A stretch of DNA of 34,783 nt from Acidobacteriaceae bacterium (GTDB lineage Bacteria; Acidobacteriota; Terriglobia; Terriglobales; Acidobacteriaceae). The position numbers were made by a program, and so were the translations under genes. Below are positions 15,510 through 22,687 of this stretch, piece by piece (within the stretch, counting starts at the first letter, position 1; every line of letters begins with the position of its first letter). Location: contig PLQW01000090.1 in the NCBI GenBank assembly GCA_003160215.1, positions 80,307 through 115,089 on the forward strand, in the 5' to 3' direction. A model generated the notes under the pieces. That model had not been told where the DNA came from. It made no database searches and saw only the letters and a program-made list of their open reading frames with translations.

Positions 15510-15615
15510 GCGTGCCTCCTATACAGTGGCTAGGGGTCAGGGGGTTAGGGGCCAGAAAATCGAGGATGGAACGCTACTCTAGCCCCTGCCACTAAACCCT
15601 AGTCCCTGCTTCCGA
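15510..15615. repeat. GGCTAGGGGTCAGG-type words between zapB and zapA
   Basis: GGCTAGGGGTCAGGGGGTTAGGGGCC (15527-15552) and its loose inverse TCTAGCCCCTGCC...CCCTAGTCCC (15580-15607) flank 30 bases. These are CCCCTAG-family words inside what is otherwise a probable zapBA operon. Confidence 0.5.
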
Positions 15616-15909
15616 TTATCTTGCCGATTCTTCCGCGTTTAAAGCCTCAATTTGATTCAGCATCTTTTCTACTCGGGTACGTACCTCTTCGCGCTCCCGG
15701 CGCAGGCCGACCATTTCCTGGCGCATGGTGTCGATCTCCTCTTCGCGCTCATTCAACTGCTCGCGCAGGCGGGAGGCATCGCGCTCGACGGCGGCCTTGG
15801 CCTCGCGGGCCGATTTTAACAGCTCGATGGTGCGGAGGATTTTTTCTTCCAGGGACTTGAAATCGGCGGTAGAAGAAACGGAGGCGGTTTCGACGGCGTT
15901 CGCGGGCAT
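15616..15909 (-). CDS. ZapB-like coiled-coil division protein
   Basis: A 97-residue, almost entirely coiled-coil protein (FKSLEEKILRTIELLKSARE through LNEREEEIDTMRQEMVGLRR to RVEKMLNQIEALN), acidic/basic heptads without Cys or membrane segments. It lies directly upstream of zapA and downstream of pheT on the same strand. Size, coiled-coil nature and location suggest a ZapB-type partner of ZapA. The sequence itself is too generic to prove it. Confidence 0.7.
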   Translation of the reverse strand: MPANAVETASVSSTADFKSLEEKILRTIELLKSAREAKAAVERDASRLREQLNEREEEIDTMRQEMVGLRREREEVRTRVEKMLNQIEALNAEESAR

Positions 15910-16261
15910 ATGAAGAATGACCTCAAAAAATTTGTTATCGCGAGCGCAGTATATCGCAGAAATTCATGTTGGATGACGGGCAAGTTGCGAATCTGGCTTA
16001 TTTAGGTGGCGGCGAACCTGAATGTTCACTGCGGACAACACGAAACAGAGACAAAAGACAAACCTACCGCAGATTTAACGGATGAACGCGGATTCTTTTG
16101 AAGGCAAGGCCGGACACCTCAGCGATTCAGGATTGTCATATTCGCCTTGTATGGTGAGCAGGGCTTCGGACCGGCGGCCAAGGGCGTGGGATCGTTGCCA
16201 CTACAGGGGTCCTTCGACTCGCTGCGCTCGCTCAGGATGACAACGTTAGCCAGTGGGCGAC
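15910..16261. other. Spacer with CCGCAGATTTAACGGATGAACGCGGAT word and a half GTCATCC element
   Basis: No gene is visible between pheT and the zapB-like gene. TACCGCAGATTTAACGGATG and a following AACGCGGAT (16066-16094) form an imperfect direct repeat. GGGTCCTTCGACTCGCTGCGCTCGCTCAGGATGACA (16207-16243) is one arm of the GTCATCC family. Its minus-strand translation gives the spurious VILSERSESKDP string. Confidence 0.55.
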
Positions 16262-18295
16262 TCATTGCGCGCGCAGCACGCCGCCCAGCGATTGCAGTTT
16301 CGCGACGATCTTCTCCGACCATTGCGCCACTTCGTCGTCGCGTAATGTGCGCTCCTTCGACTGGAACTCCGCGTGGAGCAGCACCGAGTACTTGCCGGGG
16401 CCAACCTTCTCGCCGCGAAAGATCTCTGCCGGAACGAACTGCTGTAGCTCGGCCAGCCCCAACTCTTCGACGGCCGACCGGATGCGCTCGAAGGTGGTCG
16501 CTTCATCGAAGATGAACGAGAAATCGCGCTCCACCGCCGGGAACTTCGAGATGCGCCGATAACGCGGCTCGCGCAAGGGATGGCGATACAGGCGGTCGAG
16601 CATTAACTCTGCGACGTAGACCTCCTGGCGTAACTTGCGAGCAGCCGACAGGTCAGGATGCAGTTGCCCAAAGCAGGCAAGGGTCTCGCCGTCCATCGCC
16701 GCGCGCGCCGAGCGGCCGGGATGGAAGTACGGCGGCGTCTGATCGTCGAAGTGCAGCTTCTGATGCTCGAAGGCCGCAAGCAGCTCTTCGACGTCGCCCT
16801 TCATGTGGAAGAACGTGTACGGCTGCGCCAGCGAGTGGACGCTCTTTGCGATGGCGTCGCCGGTAGCGACAAAACCCAAGTGTCGGCGCTCATCGTGCCG
16901 GTCGCCCAGCTTCTCGAATACCTCGCCTGCCTCGAACAGCCGCACGTTAGAGTTGCCGCGATTCACGTTGTATCCCACCATGTTCAGCAGGCCGGGGATA
17001 AGCGAGGTGCGCAGATAGCCCGCCTCATCACTCAGCGGATTGGCGATGGCCCGCGGCTCGCCTCCGCCGAAGGCCTTGGCCTCCGGCCCGGAGATGAAGG
17101 TGATCGAAATGCTCTCGTTGTAGCCGAGCGCGAGCATGGTCTCGCGAACCCTCGCATTCTTCGGCTCGTCGGGCAGCGCGACGACTGCCCCGACAAACGC
17201 GGGCAGCGTGTTGGGAAACTTGTTGTATCCGTAGATACGCGCCAGCTCTTCCAGTAAGTCAATCTCGCGCTCCACGTCGAGACGCCAGGTGGGAACAAGT
17301 GCGCTGAAGTCGCCTGCTGCGGTGCGGGTGACGCCGAAGCCGAGCCGCCGCAGGATGCGCTCAATCTCATCCCCGTCGATATCAACACCCAGGTTGCGCC
17401 TGACTTCCGAGCGGCACAGGGCGATCGGCGGGCGCTCCGGCTTGCGGGCAACGGCATCGATCTGCTCGCCGTGTAACTCGCCGCCGGCGCTCGCGAGAAT
17501 TAGCTCGGCTACGCGATCGCAAGCCAGCGGCGTAATGCCCCAGTCAGCGCCGCGCTCGAAGCGATGCGACGCGTCGGTGTGCATGAGGTGGCGCTTGGCC
17601 ATGCTGCGCACCGTCGCCGGGTCGAACCATGCCGACTCGATCAGCACGTTCTTGGTCTGCTCGGTAATCATCGAGTCGAAGCCGCCCATGACGCCTGCCA
17701 GCGCCACAGGCTTTTTCCCGTCAGCGATGACCAGGTCATCGGTCGTGAGCTTGCGGTCCACGCCGTCGAGAGTCTTGAGCAACTCGCCTTCGCGCGCGCG
17801 ACGCACAACGATGGTGCCGCCTTCCAGCAAGTCGAGATCGAACACGTGTGTCGGATGGCCAAGCTCGTTCAGGGCGTAGTTCGTCGCGTCGGCGGCGTTG
17901 TTAATGGGACGCGAACCCAGCATTTCGAGCCGCTTGGCGATAGGCTGCGGCGATGGCCCGACCTTGACGTTGCGAACGATGCGCGCGGTATAACGCGCAC
18001 AGCCCTGGGCATCTTCAATCACGATAGGGAAGTTTCCGGTGCTATTAGGCTGCGGTAGCTTCGGCTCGACCTTCTTCAGATCGACGTTGTAGATGGCCGA
18101 CGCCTCGCGCGCCACGCCGTAGTGGTTCATGGCGTCCACGCGATTGGTGGTCAGGTCCATCTCGAAGATGACCGCGCCGTTCTCTTCCTGGACAGACTCC
18201 ACCGCGATTCCGGCCGAAGTCAGGTCCTCGGCGAGTTGGCGGTCGGCGGCGGCAACGTTGACGAACTCACGCAGCCATGCGGGGAGGATTCTCAC
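16262..18295 (-). CDS. pheT: Phenylalanyl-tRNA synthetase beta subunit (short form)
   Basis: A 677-residue protein. N-terminal LPAWLREFVNVAAADRQLAE and AGIAVESVQEENGAVIFEMD run straight into LTTNRVDAMNHYGVAREASA, so the OB-fold tRNA-binding domain (about residues 40-150 of E. coli PheT) is absent. B3/B4 editing domain: INNAADATNYALNELGHPTH and KPVALAGVMGG. B5 and core: IERILRRLGFGVTRT, then ELARIYGYNKFPNT. C-terminal ferredoxin-fold anticodon-binding domain: FPAVERDFSFIFDEATTFER and GKYSVLLHAEFQSKERTLRD. With PheS it charges tRNA-Phe and edits Tyr-tRNA-Phe. It lies 430 bases downstream of pheS. Confidence 0.95.
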   Translation of the reverse strand: MRILPAWLREFVNVAAADRQLAEDLTSAGIAVESVQEENGAVIFEMDLTTNRVDAMNHYGVAREASAIYNVDLKKVEPKLPQPNSTGNFPIVIEDAQGCARYTARIVRNVKVGPSPQPIAKRLEMLGSRPINNAADATNYALNELGHPTHVFDLDLLEGGTIVVRRAREGELLKTLDGVDRKLTTDDLVIADGKKPVALAGVMGGFDSMITEQTKNVLIESAWFDPATVRSMAKRHLMHTDASHRFERGADWGITPLACDRVAELILASAGGELHGEQIDAVARKPERPPIALCRSEVRRNLGVDIDGDEIERILRRLGFGVTRTAAGDFSALVPTWRLDVEREIDLLEELARIYGYNKFPNTLPAFVGAVVALPDEPKNARVRETMLALGYNESISITFISGPEAKAFGGGEPRAIANPLSDEAGYLRTSLIPGLLNMVGYNVNRGNSNVRLFEAGEVFEKLGDRHDERRHLGFVATGDAIAKSVHSLAQPYTFFHMKGDVEELLAAFEHQKLHFDDQTPPYFHPGRSARAAMDGETLACFGQLHPDLSAARKLRQEVYVAELMLDRLYRHPLREPRYRRISKFPAVERDFSFIFDEATTFERIRSAVEELGLAELQQFVPAEIFRGEKVGPGKYSVLLHAEFQSKERTLRDDEVAQWSEKIVAKLQSLGGVLRAQ

Positions 18296-18425
18296 GCAGG
18301 CCTCATGGCTGGTTCGAGGGAGACAGATGATTTTCGGCCAGCTTCTCGGACGAGGAATGAAGCAAAGAAAGCCGATTTCCCATTAAAGCCTCGAGTAAGG
18401 AATGAAGCCGCCATTGCGAAAAAAA

Positions 18426-18514
18426 CAGTCCCGCGAGCGGGACGGCTTAGCTTAGCCCAGCGCTTCAGCGCTGGGTAAGGGTGGTGAGTAATCCTGAGTC
18501 CCGTAGGGACGGTA
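18426..18514 (+). repeat. Three-hairpin A-B-A palindromic unit, copy 1
   Basis: Hairpin A: GTCCCGC-GA-GCGGGAC (18428-18443). Hairpin B: CCCAGCGC-TTCA-GCGCTGGG (18456-18475). Second A: GTCCC-GTA-GGGAC (18498-18510). Gaps are 12 and 22 bases. The A hairpins are framed by (G/C)AG on the left and CGG on the right. It lies in the pheS-pheT spacer. Confidence 0.75.
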
Positions 18515-18530
18515 GAGGAGAACGAGTCTG

Positions 18531-18613
18531 CCGTGCCTACGGCACTCCAATCCATTTTTACGCCTACCCAGCGCTGAAGCGCTGGGCTAAACTGAGCCGC
18601 GCCTACGGCGCTG
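18531..18613 (-). repeat. Three-hairpin A-B-A palindromic unit, copy 2
   Basis: Opposite orientation to copy 1, head to head across about 20 bases: GTGCC-TAC-GGCAC (18533-18545), CCCAGCGC-TGAA-GCGCTGGG (18567-18586), GCGCC-TAC-GGCGC (18599-18611). Gaps are 21 and 12 bases. Stem bases of the A hairpins differ from copy 1 but both arms change together. Confidence 0.75.
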
Positions 18614-18725
18614 GTTTTGGCACGGTTCTGACTTTGCCGTATAAGCCAGGCTTTCTCGCGCTTCGAGCTACCATCCTCGAAGCCGATAACACTGGCCAAC
18701 CACACGGTCATTGAGAGAAAACTTT

Positions 18726-19829
18726 TCACGCGAACTGCTCCAAAAAGCGTACATCGCCTTCGTAGAACAACTGGATCTCTTCTACCTCGTACTTCAGGAT
18801 TGCGATGCGCTCCACGCCCATGCCAAAGGCGAAGCCGCTGATCTTCGACGAGTCATAGCCGTTCTGCTTCACGAAGTCGAAGACGTTGGGGTCTACCATG
18901 CCGCAGCCGAGTAGTTCGATCCAGCCGCTGAATTTGCACTTGCGGCAGCCTTTCCCACCGCAGAAGATACAGCTCACTTGCATGTCGGCGCTGGGTTCGG
19001 TGAAGGGAAAGAACGACGGATAGAAGCGCGTCTTCACCGACGAGCCGAACAGCGCCTTCATCGCGTGGTCGAGCGTGCCCTTCAGATCGCAGAAGGTGAT
19101 GTTGGTGTCCACCGCCAGCCCTTCGACCTGGTGAAACACCGGCGAGTGAGTCGCGTCGAGCGGATCGTTGCGATGAACCTTGCCCGGAATGACGATGCGC
19201 ACCGGCGGAGGCTGCTGCTCCATGGTCCGAATCTGCACCGGCGAAGTGTGGGTGCGCAGCAGCAGGCGATCGCGCGCGGGCTTGCTCTCCTGGTCGGCGA
19301 TGAACAGCGTGTCTTGCGTGTCGCGCGCGGGATGGTTCGGCGGGAAGTTCAGCGACTCGAAGTTGTAGTAGTCGGTCTCAACCTCGGGGCCTTCGCCGAC
19401 GGAGTAGCCCATCGCCTTGAAGACGGCGACAATCTCGTCCATCACGCGCAGCACAGGATGCTTGACGCCGATGGGGCGCTGGATGCCGGGAAGGGTGATG
19501 TCGAGGCGGTCGGCGGCCAGCTTCGTGCTTGAGGCCGAAGCGTGGATTTTGTCTTGCGCCGCTTCGATGGCGGCTTCGGTGCGCGCCTTGAGTTCGTTGA
19601 CGCGGCGGCCGACCTCGCGCTTAGCCGGGCCGGGCGCGGCTTTCAGCCAAGTGTCATTGATCTGTGTGAGCACGCCGTTTTTGCGAGCAAGCCAGCGGTC
19701 GTGGAAGGCTTTCCAGTCGGATTCGCTGTGGAGATCGCGGCTTTCGGCGTCAAGCGCGGAGAATAATTCGGCCACGGCGCGATCCAACGCCTCAGGGGAG
19801 TAGTCCTCGAGTTTTGGGACGGTATACAT
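18726..19829 (-). CDS. pheS: Phenylalanyl-tRNA synthetase alpha subunit
   Basis: A 367-residue protein begun at MYTVPKLEDYSPEALDRAVA; a longer in-frame start at 19889 would translate repeat sequence and is rejected. The N-terminal coiled coil contains KARTEAAIEAAQDKIHAS. The class II core has HPVLRVMDEIVAVFKAMGYS, NFPPNHPARDTQDTLF (motif 1 region), LLRTHTSPVQIRTMEQQPPP, IPGKVHRNDPLDATHSPVFH (motif 2) and GFAFGMGVERIAILKYEVEE (motif 3). A CIFCGGKGCRKC stretch adds four cysteines near GWIELLGCGMVDP. It forms the catalytic half of the tetramer with PheT. The leader contains the palindrome GCGCGGC-TTCC-GCCGCGC at 19840-19857, 11 bases from the ATG, and no clear Shine-Dalgarno. Confidence 0.96.
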   Translation of the reverse strand: MYTVPKLEDYSPEALDRAVAELFSALDAESRDLHSESDWKAFHDRWLARKNGVLTQINDTWLKAAPGPAKREVGRRVNELKARTEAAIEAAQDKIHASASSTKLAADRLDITLPGIQRPIGVKHPVLRVMDEIVAVFKAMGYSVGEGPEVETDYYNFESLNFPPNHPARDTQDTLFIADQESKPARDRLLLRTHTSPVQIRTMEQQPPPVRIVIPGKVHRNDPLDATHSPVFHQVEGLAVDTNITFCDLKGTLDHAMKALFGSSVKTRFYPSFFPFTEPSADMQVSCIFCGGKGCRKCKFSGWIELLGCGMVDPNVFDFVKQNGYDSSKISGFAFGMGVERIAILKYEVEEIQLFYEGDVRFLEQFA

Positions 19830-19839
19830 GCGTCGTGTC

Positions 19840-19857
19840 GCGCGGCTTCCGCCGCGC
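19840..19857. repeat. Palindrome just upstream of pheS
   Basis: GCGCGGC-TTCC-GCCGCGC, perfect 7-bp stem, ending 11 bases before the pheS ATG on the minus strand. If transcribed it would sit where the Shine-Dalgarno is expected. Confidence 0.55.
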
Positions 19858-19869
19858 TCAGGTCTTGTG

Positions 19870-19958
19870 CCGCCCCTGAAGGGGCTCAAATCTCAAATTG
19901 CAATCTACCCAGCGCTGAACCGCTGGGCTAAGCTGTTCCGTCCCGCAGGCGGGACTCG
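19870..19958 (-). repeat. Three-hairpin A-B-A palindromic unit, copy 3
   Basis: GCCCC-TGAA-GGGGC (19872-19885), CCCAGCG-CTGAAC-CGCTGGG (19908-19927), GTCCCGC-AG-GCGGGAC (19940-19955), gaps 22 and 12 bases. It has the same orientation and spacing as copy 2, and lies in the leader of pheS on the same strand. Confidence 0.75.
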
Positions 19959-20005
19959 ATCCGTCGCGCTACGATAATTCTTCCTCTGCAAGAAGTTTCA
20001 ATCCT

Positions 20006-20140
20006 GTCATCCCGACCGAGGACTTCAGTCCGAGCGGAGGGGCCTGCTTTTGGTGCCGCCCCTAAAGGGGCTCGGAATCTTCTTGGTGGGCGCGGTAAAT
20101 GATCCGAGTCCCTTCAGGGACGACACCGCAACCAAAAATC
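20006..20140. repeat. Half GTCATCC element and an inverted pair of A hairpins
   Basis: TGTCATCCCGACCGAGG begins at 20005 with an internal GGAC-TTCA-GTCC (20020-20031). GCCCC-TAAA-GGGGC (20058-20071, minus orientation) and GTCCC-TTCA-GGGAC (20108-20121, plus orientation) follow. The pair is bounded by GCTTTTGGTGCCG and its imperfect inverse ending in CAACCAAAAA. No gene is visible in 19890-20180. Confidence 0.6.
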
Positions 20141-20180
20141 TCTGCCCGATTAACACGATGCCGGATTTTCGCCGGCAGCT

Positions 20181-20762
20181 TTACAGCGTTCCCTCTTTAC
20201 CGTGCGTCCGGACCAGCACCGTGCCGAAGCGCGTCCCCGAACCACGCGGTTCGATCGAGACCAGGTGTTCGTTGTCGCTGGTGCCGGTCTTGAGTTCCCA
20301 TCCATCGCCATGCGTGTCCTTACAGGTCAGCTTCTGGTCCTGACCATCGCCATGCGATCCTACATGAACATCCGAGCCACCGCTGTGGCCGCTGCATACC
20401 AGCACGTCGCCGAAGCTCTTCAGTTTGTCGAGATAAAAAGATTTGACCTTTTCCGGCGAGTCGTCGGTCTCGTACTCCGCCGCGATCACCTTCAGGCCAA
20501 ATCCCGCGGCGCCGATATTGATGTTGGCGGAATGGTTGTCCCCGTTTTCCTCGGGACGCAAGTGCGCACCCGGGTAAACCGGAATACCGTTGTCCGCCGC
20601 CTTATCGCCGGTATCCACCTTCAGGTTGGCAAAGGGAGTTTGAATATCGACCTTCTCGTTCTTCTTGTCCTTATCGTCCACATGAATCGAGCAGGCAGCC
20701 AGCAGCACCGCTATGCTCGCCATTATAAGAGCTAATAAAACCTTCGTAGCGACCTTACTCAT
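20181..20762 (-). CDS. Putative lipoprotein coupled to the GH3 gene
   Basis: A 193-residue protein starting at the ATG with GGAGG nine bases upstream; the start overlaps the stop of the GH3 gene by 4 bases (ATGA). The N-terminal signal (KVLLALIMASIAVLLAAC) ends in the lipobox LLAAC, so it should be lipidated. The mature part has DIQTPFANLKVDTGDKA, then GIPVYPGAHLRPEENGDNHS, and EYETDDSPEKVKSFYLDKLK, the 'VYPGA...D.....V..FY...L' pattern of an uncharacterised family of small exported acidobacterial proteins. No catalytic motif is visible. Probably an outer- or inner-membrane-anchored partner of unknown role. Confidence 0.82.
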   Translation of the reverse strand: MSKVATKVLLALIMASIAVLLAACSIHVDDKDKKNEKVDIQTPFANLKVDTGDKAADNGIPVYPGAHLRPEENGDNHSANINIGAAGFGLKVIAAEYETDDSPEKVKSFYLDKLKSFGDVLVCSGHSGGSDVHVGSHGDGQDQKLTCKDTHGDGWELKTGTSDNEHLVSIEPRGSGTRFGTVLVRTHGKEGTL

Positions 20763-22663
20763 TGTGGTCCTCCGCTGGACTCTTGTGCCACGCCCGTCAG
20801 TCCCGCACCACGACCGGCGATGTTCGGAATGGTTACAGGCAAGCGGCCGGTCATCGGGATTTCGCCAAACATTGCCTTCACCGCACTCAACTCGGAATCG
20901 TGACCGTTGGAGAAGGTGCAAATGTAGGTTTGCACCTCGGGCACTTGGGCGGCAATGTAGGGACTGCCCACGGCCACAACGATCGTCTTCTCCGCCGCGC
21001 TTCGCAAAACCTGCTGTAGCAGTGTCGCGGACGACTCCTGTACGGCTATCGCGTTGACGGCTGCGCCGTCCTGCGCTCGCACCACCCTGCCCGCAACCGG
21101 AAACTCGTACACTGCGGCGATCGCCACTTGCGACTCTTGCACCGCAGTCAACACCAGTTGCGTCATTCCTGCCGCGTCGCGGGGATCGATGTAATACACC
21201 CGGGCGTCAGGAATTCTCGCCCTGAGCTCATGGTCCAGCGTTCTCCCCGAATCGGAGCGGCTGTCGTCCGCAAAAATCAACAAGACAGTGCGATGGCGCG
21301 TCTCCGCTACTGGCTGATACGAATTCGGCGGAGCCTTGGTTCCCTTTCCGGTTGCTTTTAATGGAAGCGCCCGATGATTGTCCCGGACCAGCGTAACCGC
21401 TCGGTCAGCGACCTCTTGCGCAGCCTCCAGGCTAGCGGGTTTGGCCACGATCTGATTCACGGCATGGATATCGACCAGTTTGGCCTTGTTCAGCCCAACC
21501 GAGGCCTTGGCGCGCAGGATCTTCAACACCGATTGATCGATGCGCGATTCGGAAATCTCCCCGCTGCGGACCGCTCGCAGTAATCCGTTGTACGAGCCGT
21601 CGAGATCGAAAGGCATCAGCAGCACGTCATTACCCGCCTTCACGGATTCGACCGCGGCCCGGGCCGCCCCCTCGGACCCCTCTTGCGGGAATGACTGCCG
21701 CAGCCCACCCATGTCGAGCGCGTCGGTGATGACCAATCCGTGGAAGCCCATCTGCTCCTTCAAAAGTCCGGTCACGATAGCGGACGAGATTGTGGCCACG
21801 CGATTGGGACCGGAATCGAGCGCTGGGACGAGCACATGGGCGACCATCACCGCGTCAACTCCGGCTTGGATGGCGGCGCGAAACGGTGGCAATTCAATCG
21901 TATCGAGATGGGCCGTGTCTCCTTTCACCACGGGCACGAACACATGGGAATCGCTTTCGGTGTCACCGTGCCCCGGGAAATGCTTGGCCGTGGTCATCAT
22001 GCCGTACTCGTGGGCGCCTGCGATGTAGGCGGCTGCCATGTCACCGACCCGCTTCGGGTCTTCGCCGAACGAGCGGGTGTTGATGATGGGATTCGCAGGA
22101 TTGGAATTGACGTCGGCATCGGGAAACCAGTTCCACTGCACGCCGATGGCGCGCGCCTCCTGGGCGGTGATGCGACCGGACTGGCGCGCAAAGTCGACGT
22201 CATTAGCAGCGCCGAAGGCCATGGCTTGGGGGAAGTCGGTGGCCCCGTTAAGGCGCATGCCCAGTCCGTGCTCGAAGTCGGCGGCGAAGATCAGCGGAAA
22301 ATCGGAATCCTTCTGCAACTGATTGGTGACCATGGCCGCTTCGAGCGGTTCATTCTTGTAGAGAAAGCCGTCCTCCCAACGCACGGTCAGTCCAAATCCA
22401 CCGAGGTGGCACTTGCGCATGGTATCGCGCAACGCGATGTAATCGGGGCTGTCCACGTTCGTGAACTGCGCCAGCGCGCGGACCATGAACATCTGGCCAA
22501 TCTTCTGCTCCAGCGACATTTTCTTCAGCGACTCGCGCGCCCATTTCTCGCCTTTCTTATCGAGATGGACCGGGCCGGGGATTTGAAACGGTTCTTTGGC
22601 GTAACTCACGGTTGACATACAGACCGAGATCGAAAGCACGGCAAGAAGCACTCCGCGATTCAT
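20759..22663 (-). CDS. Exported GH3 beta-N-acetylhexosaminidase (NagZ-like)
   Basis: A 634-residue protein with a signal peptide (RGVLLAVLSISVCMSTVSYA). The GH3 N-terminal barrel (about residues 40-400) shows LEQKIGQMFMVRALAQF, ADFEHGLGMRLNGATDFPQA, the NagZ signature KHFPGHGDTESDSHVFVPVV with the catalytic His, and VITDALDMGG carrying the nucleophile Asp. A C-terminal GH3 domain (about 440-620) has TVLLIFADDSRSDSGRTLDH and EKTIVVAVGSPYIAAQVPEV. Family members hydrolyse GlcNAc-linked glycans such as peptidoglycan fragments or chitooligosaccharides. An export signal and C-terminal domain argue for a periplasmic or secreted enzyme rather than classical cytoplasmic NagZ. It is coupled to the downstream lipoprotein. 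Confidence 0.9.
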   Translation of the reverse strand: MNRGVLLAVLSISVCMSTVSYAKEPFQIPGPVHLDKKGEKWARESLKKMSLEQKIGQMFMVRALAQFTNVDSPDYIALRDTMRKCHLGGFGLTVRWEDGFLYKNEPLEAAMVTNQLQKDSDFPLIFAADFEHGLGMRLNGATDFPQAMAFGAANDVDFARQSGRITAQEARAIGVQWNWFPDADVNSNPANPIINTRSFGEDPKRVGDMAAAYIAGAHEYGMMTTAKHFPGHGDTESDSHVFVPVVKGDTAHLDTIELPPFRAAIQAGVDAVMVAHVLVPALDSGPNRVATISSAIVTGLLKEQMGFHGLVITDALDMGGLRQSFPQEGSEGAARAAVESVKAGNDVLLMPFDLDGSYNGLLRAVRSGEISESRIDQSVLKILRAKASVGLNKAKLVDIHAVNQIVAKPASLEAAQEVADRAVTLVRDNHRALPLKATGKGTKAPPNSYQPVAETRHRTVLLIFADDSRSDSGRTLDHELRARIPDARVYYIDPRDAAGMTQLVLTAVQESQVAIAAVYEFPVAGRVVRAQDGAAVNAIAVQESSATLLQQVLRSAAEKTIVVAVGSPYIAAQVPEVQTYICTFSNGHDSELSAVKAMFGEIPMTGRLPVTIPNIAGRGAGLTGVAQESSGGPQ

Positions 22664-22687
22664 GACGAACCGACCATATCAGAAGTC

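Noticed and set aside
16119-16322. Minus-strand ORF containing VVILSERSESKDP
   Set aside because: It is the translation of a GTCATCC-family repeat arm and overlaps the pheT end; no family resemblance.
18292-18729. 145-codon minus-strand ORF between pheS and pheT
   Set aside because: It translates the A-B-A palindromes and flanking spacer; composition and repeats argue against a protein.
19830-20180. T-box or amino-acid leader before pheS
   Set aside because: No T-box sequence, Phe-rich leader peptide or T-run terminator is visible; only the palindromic repeats.
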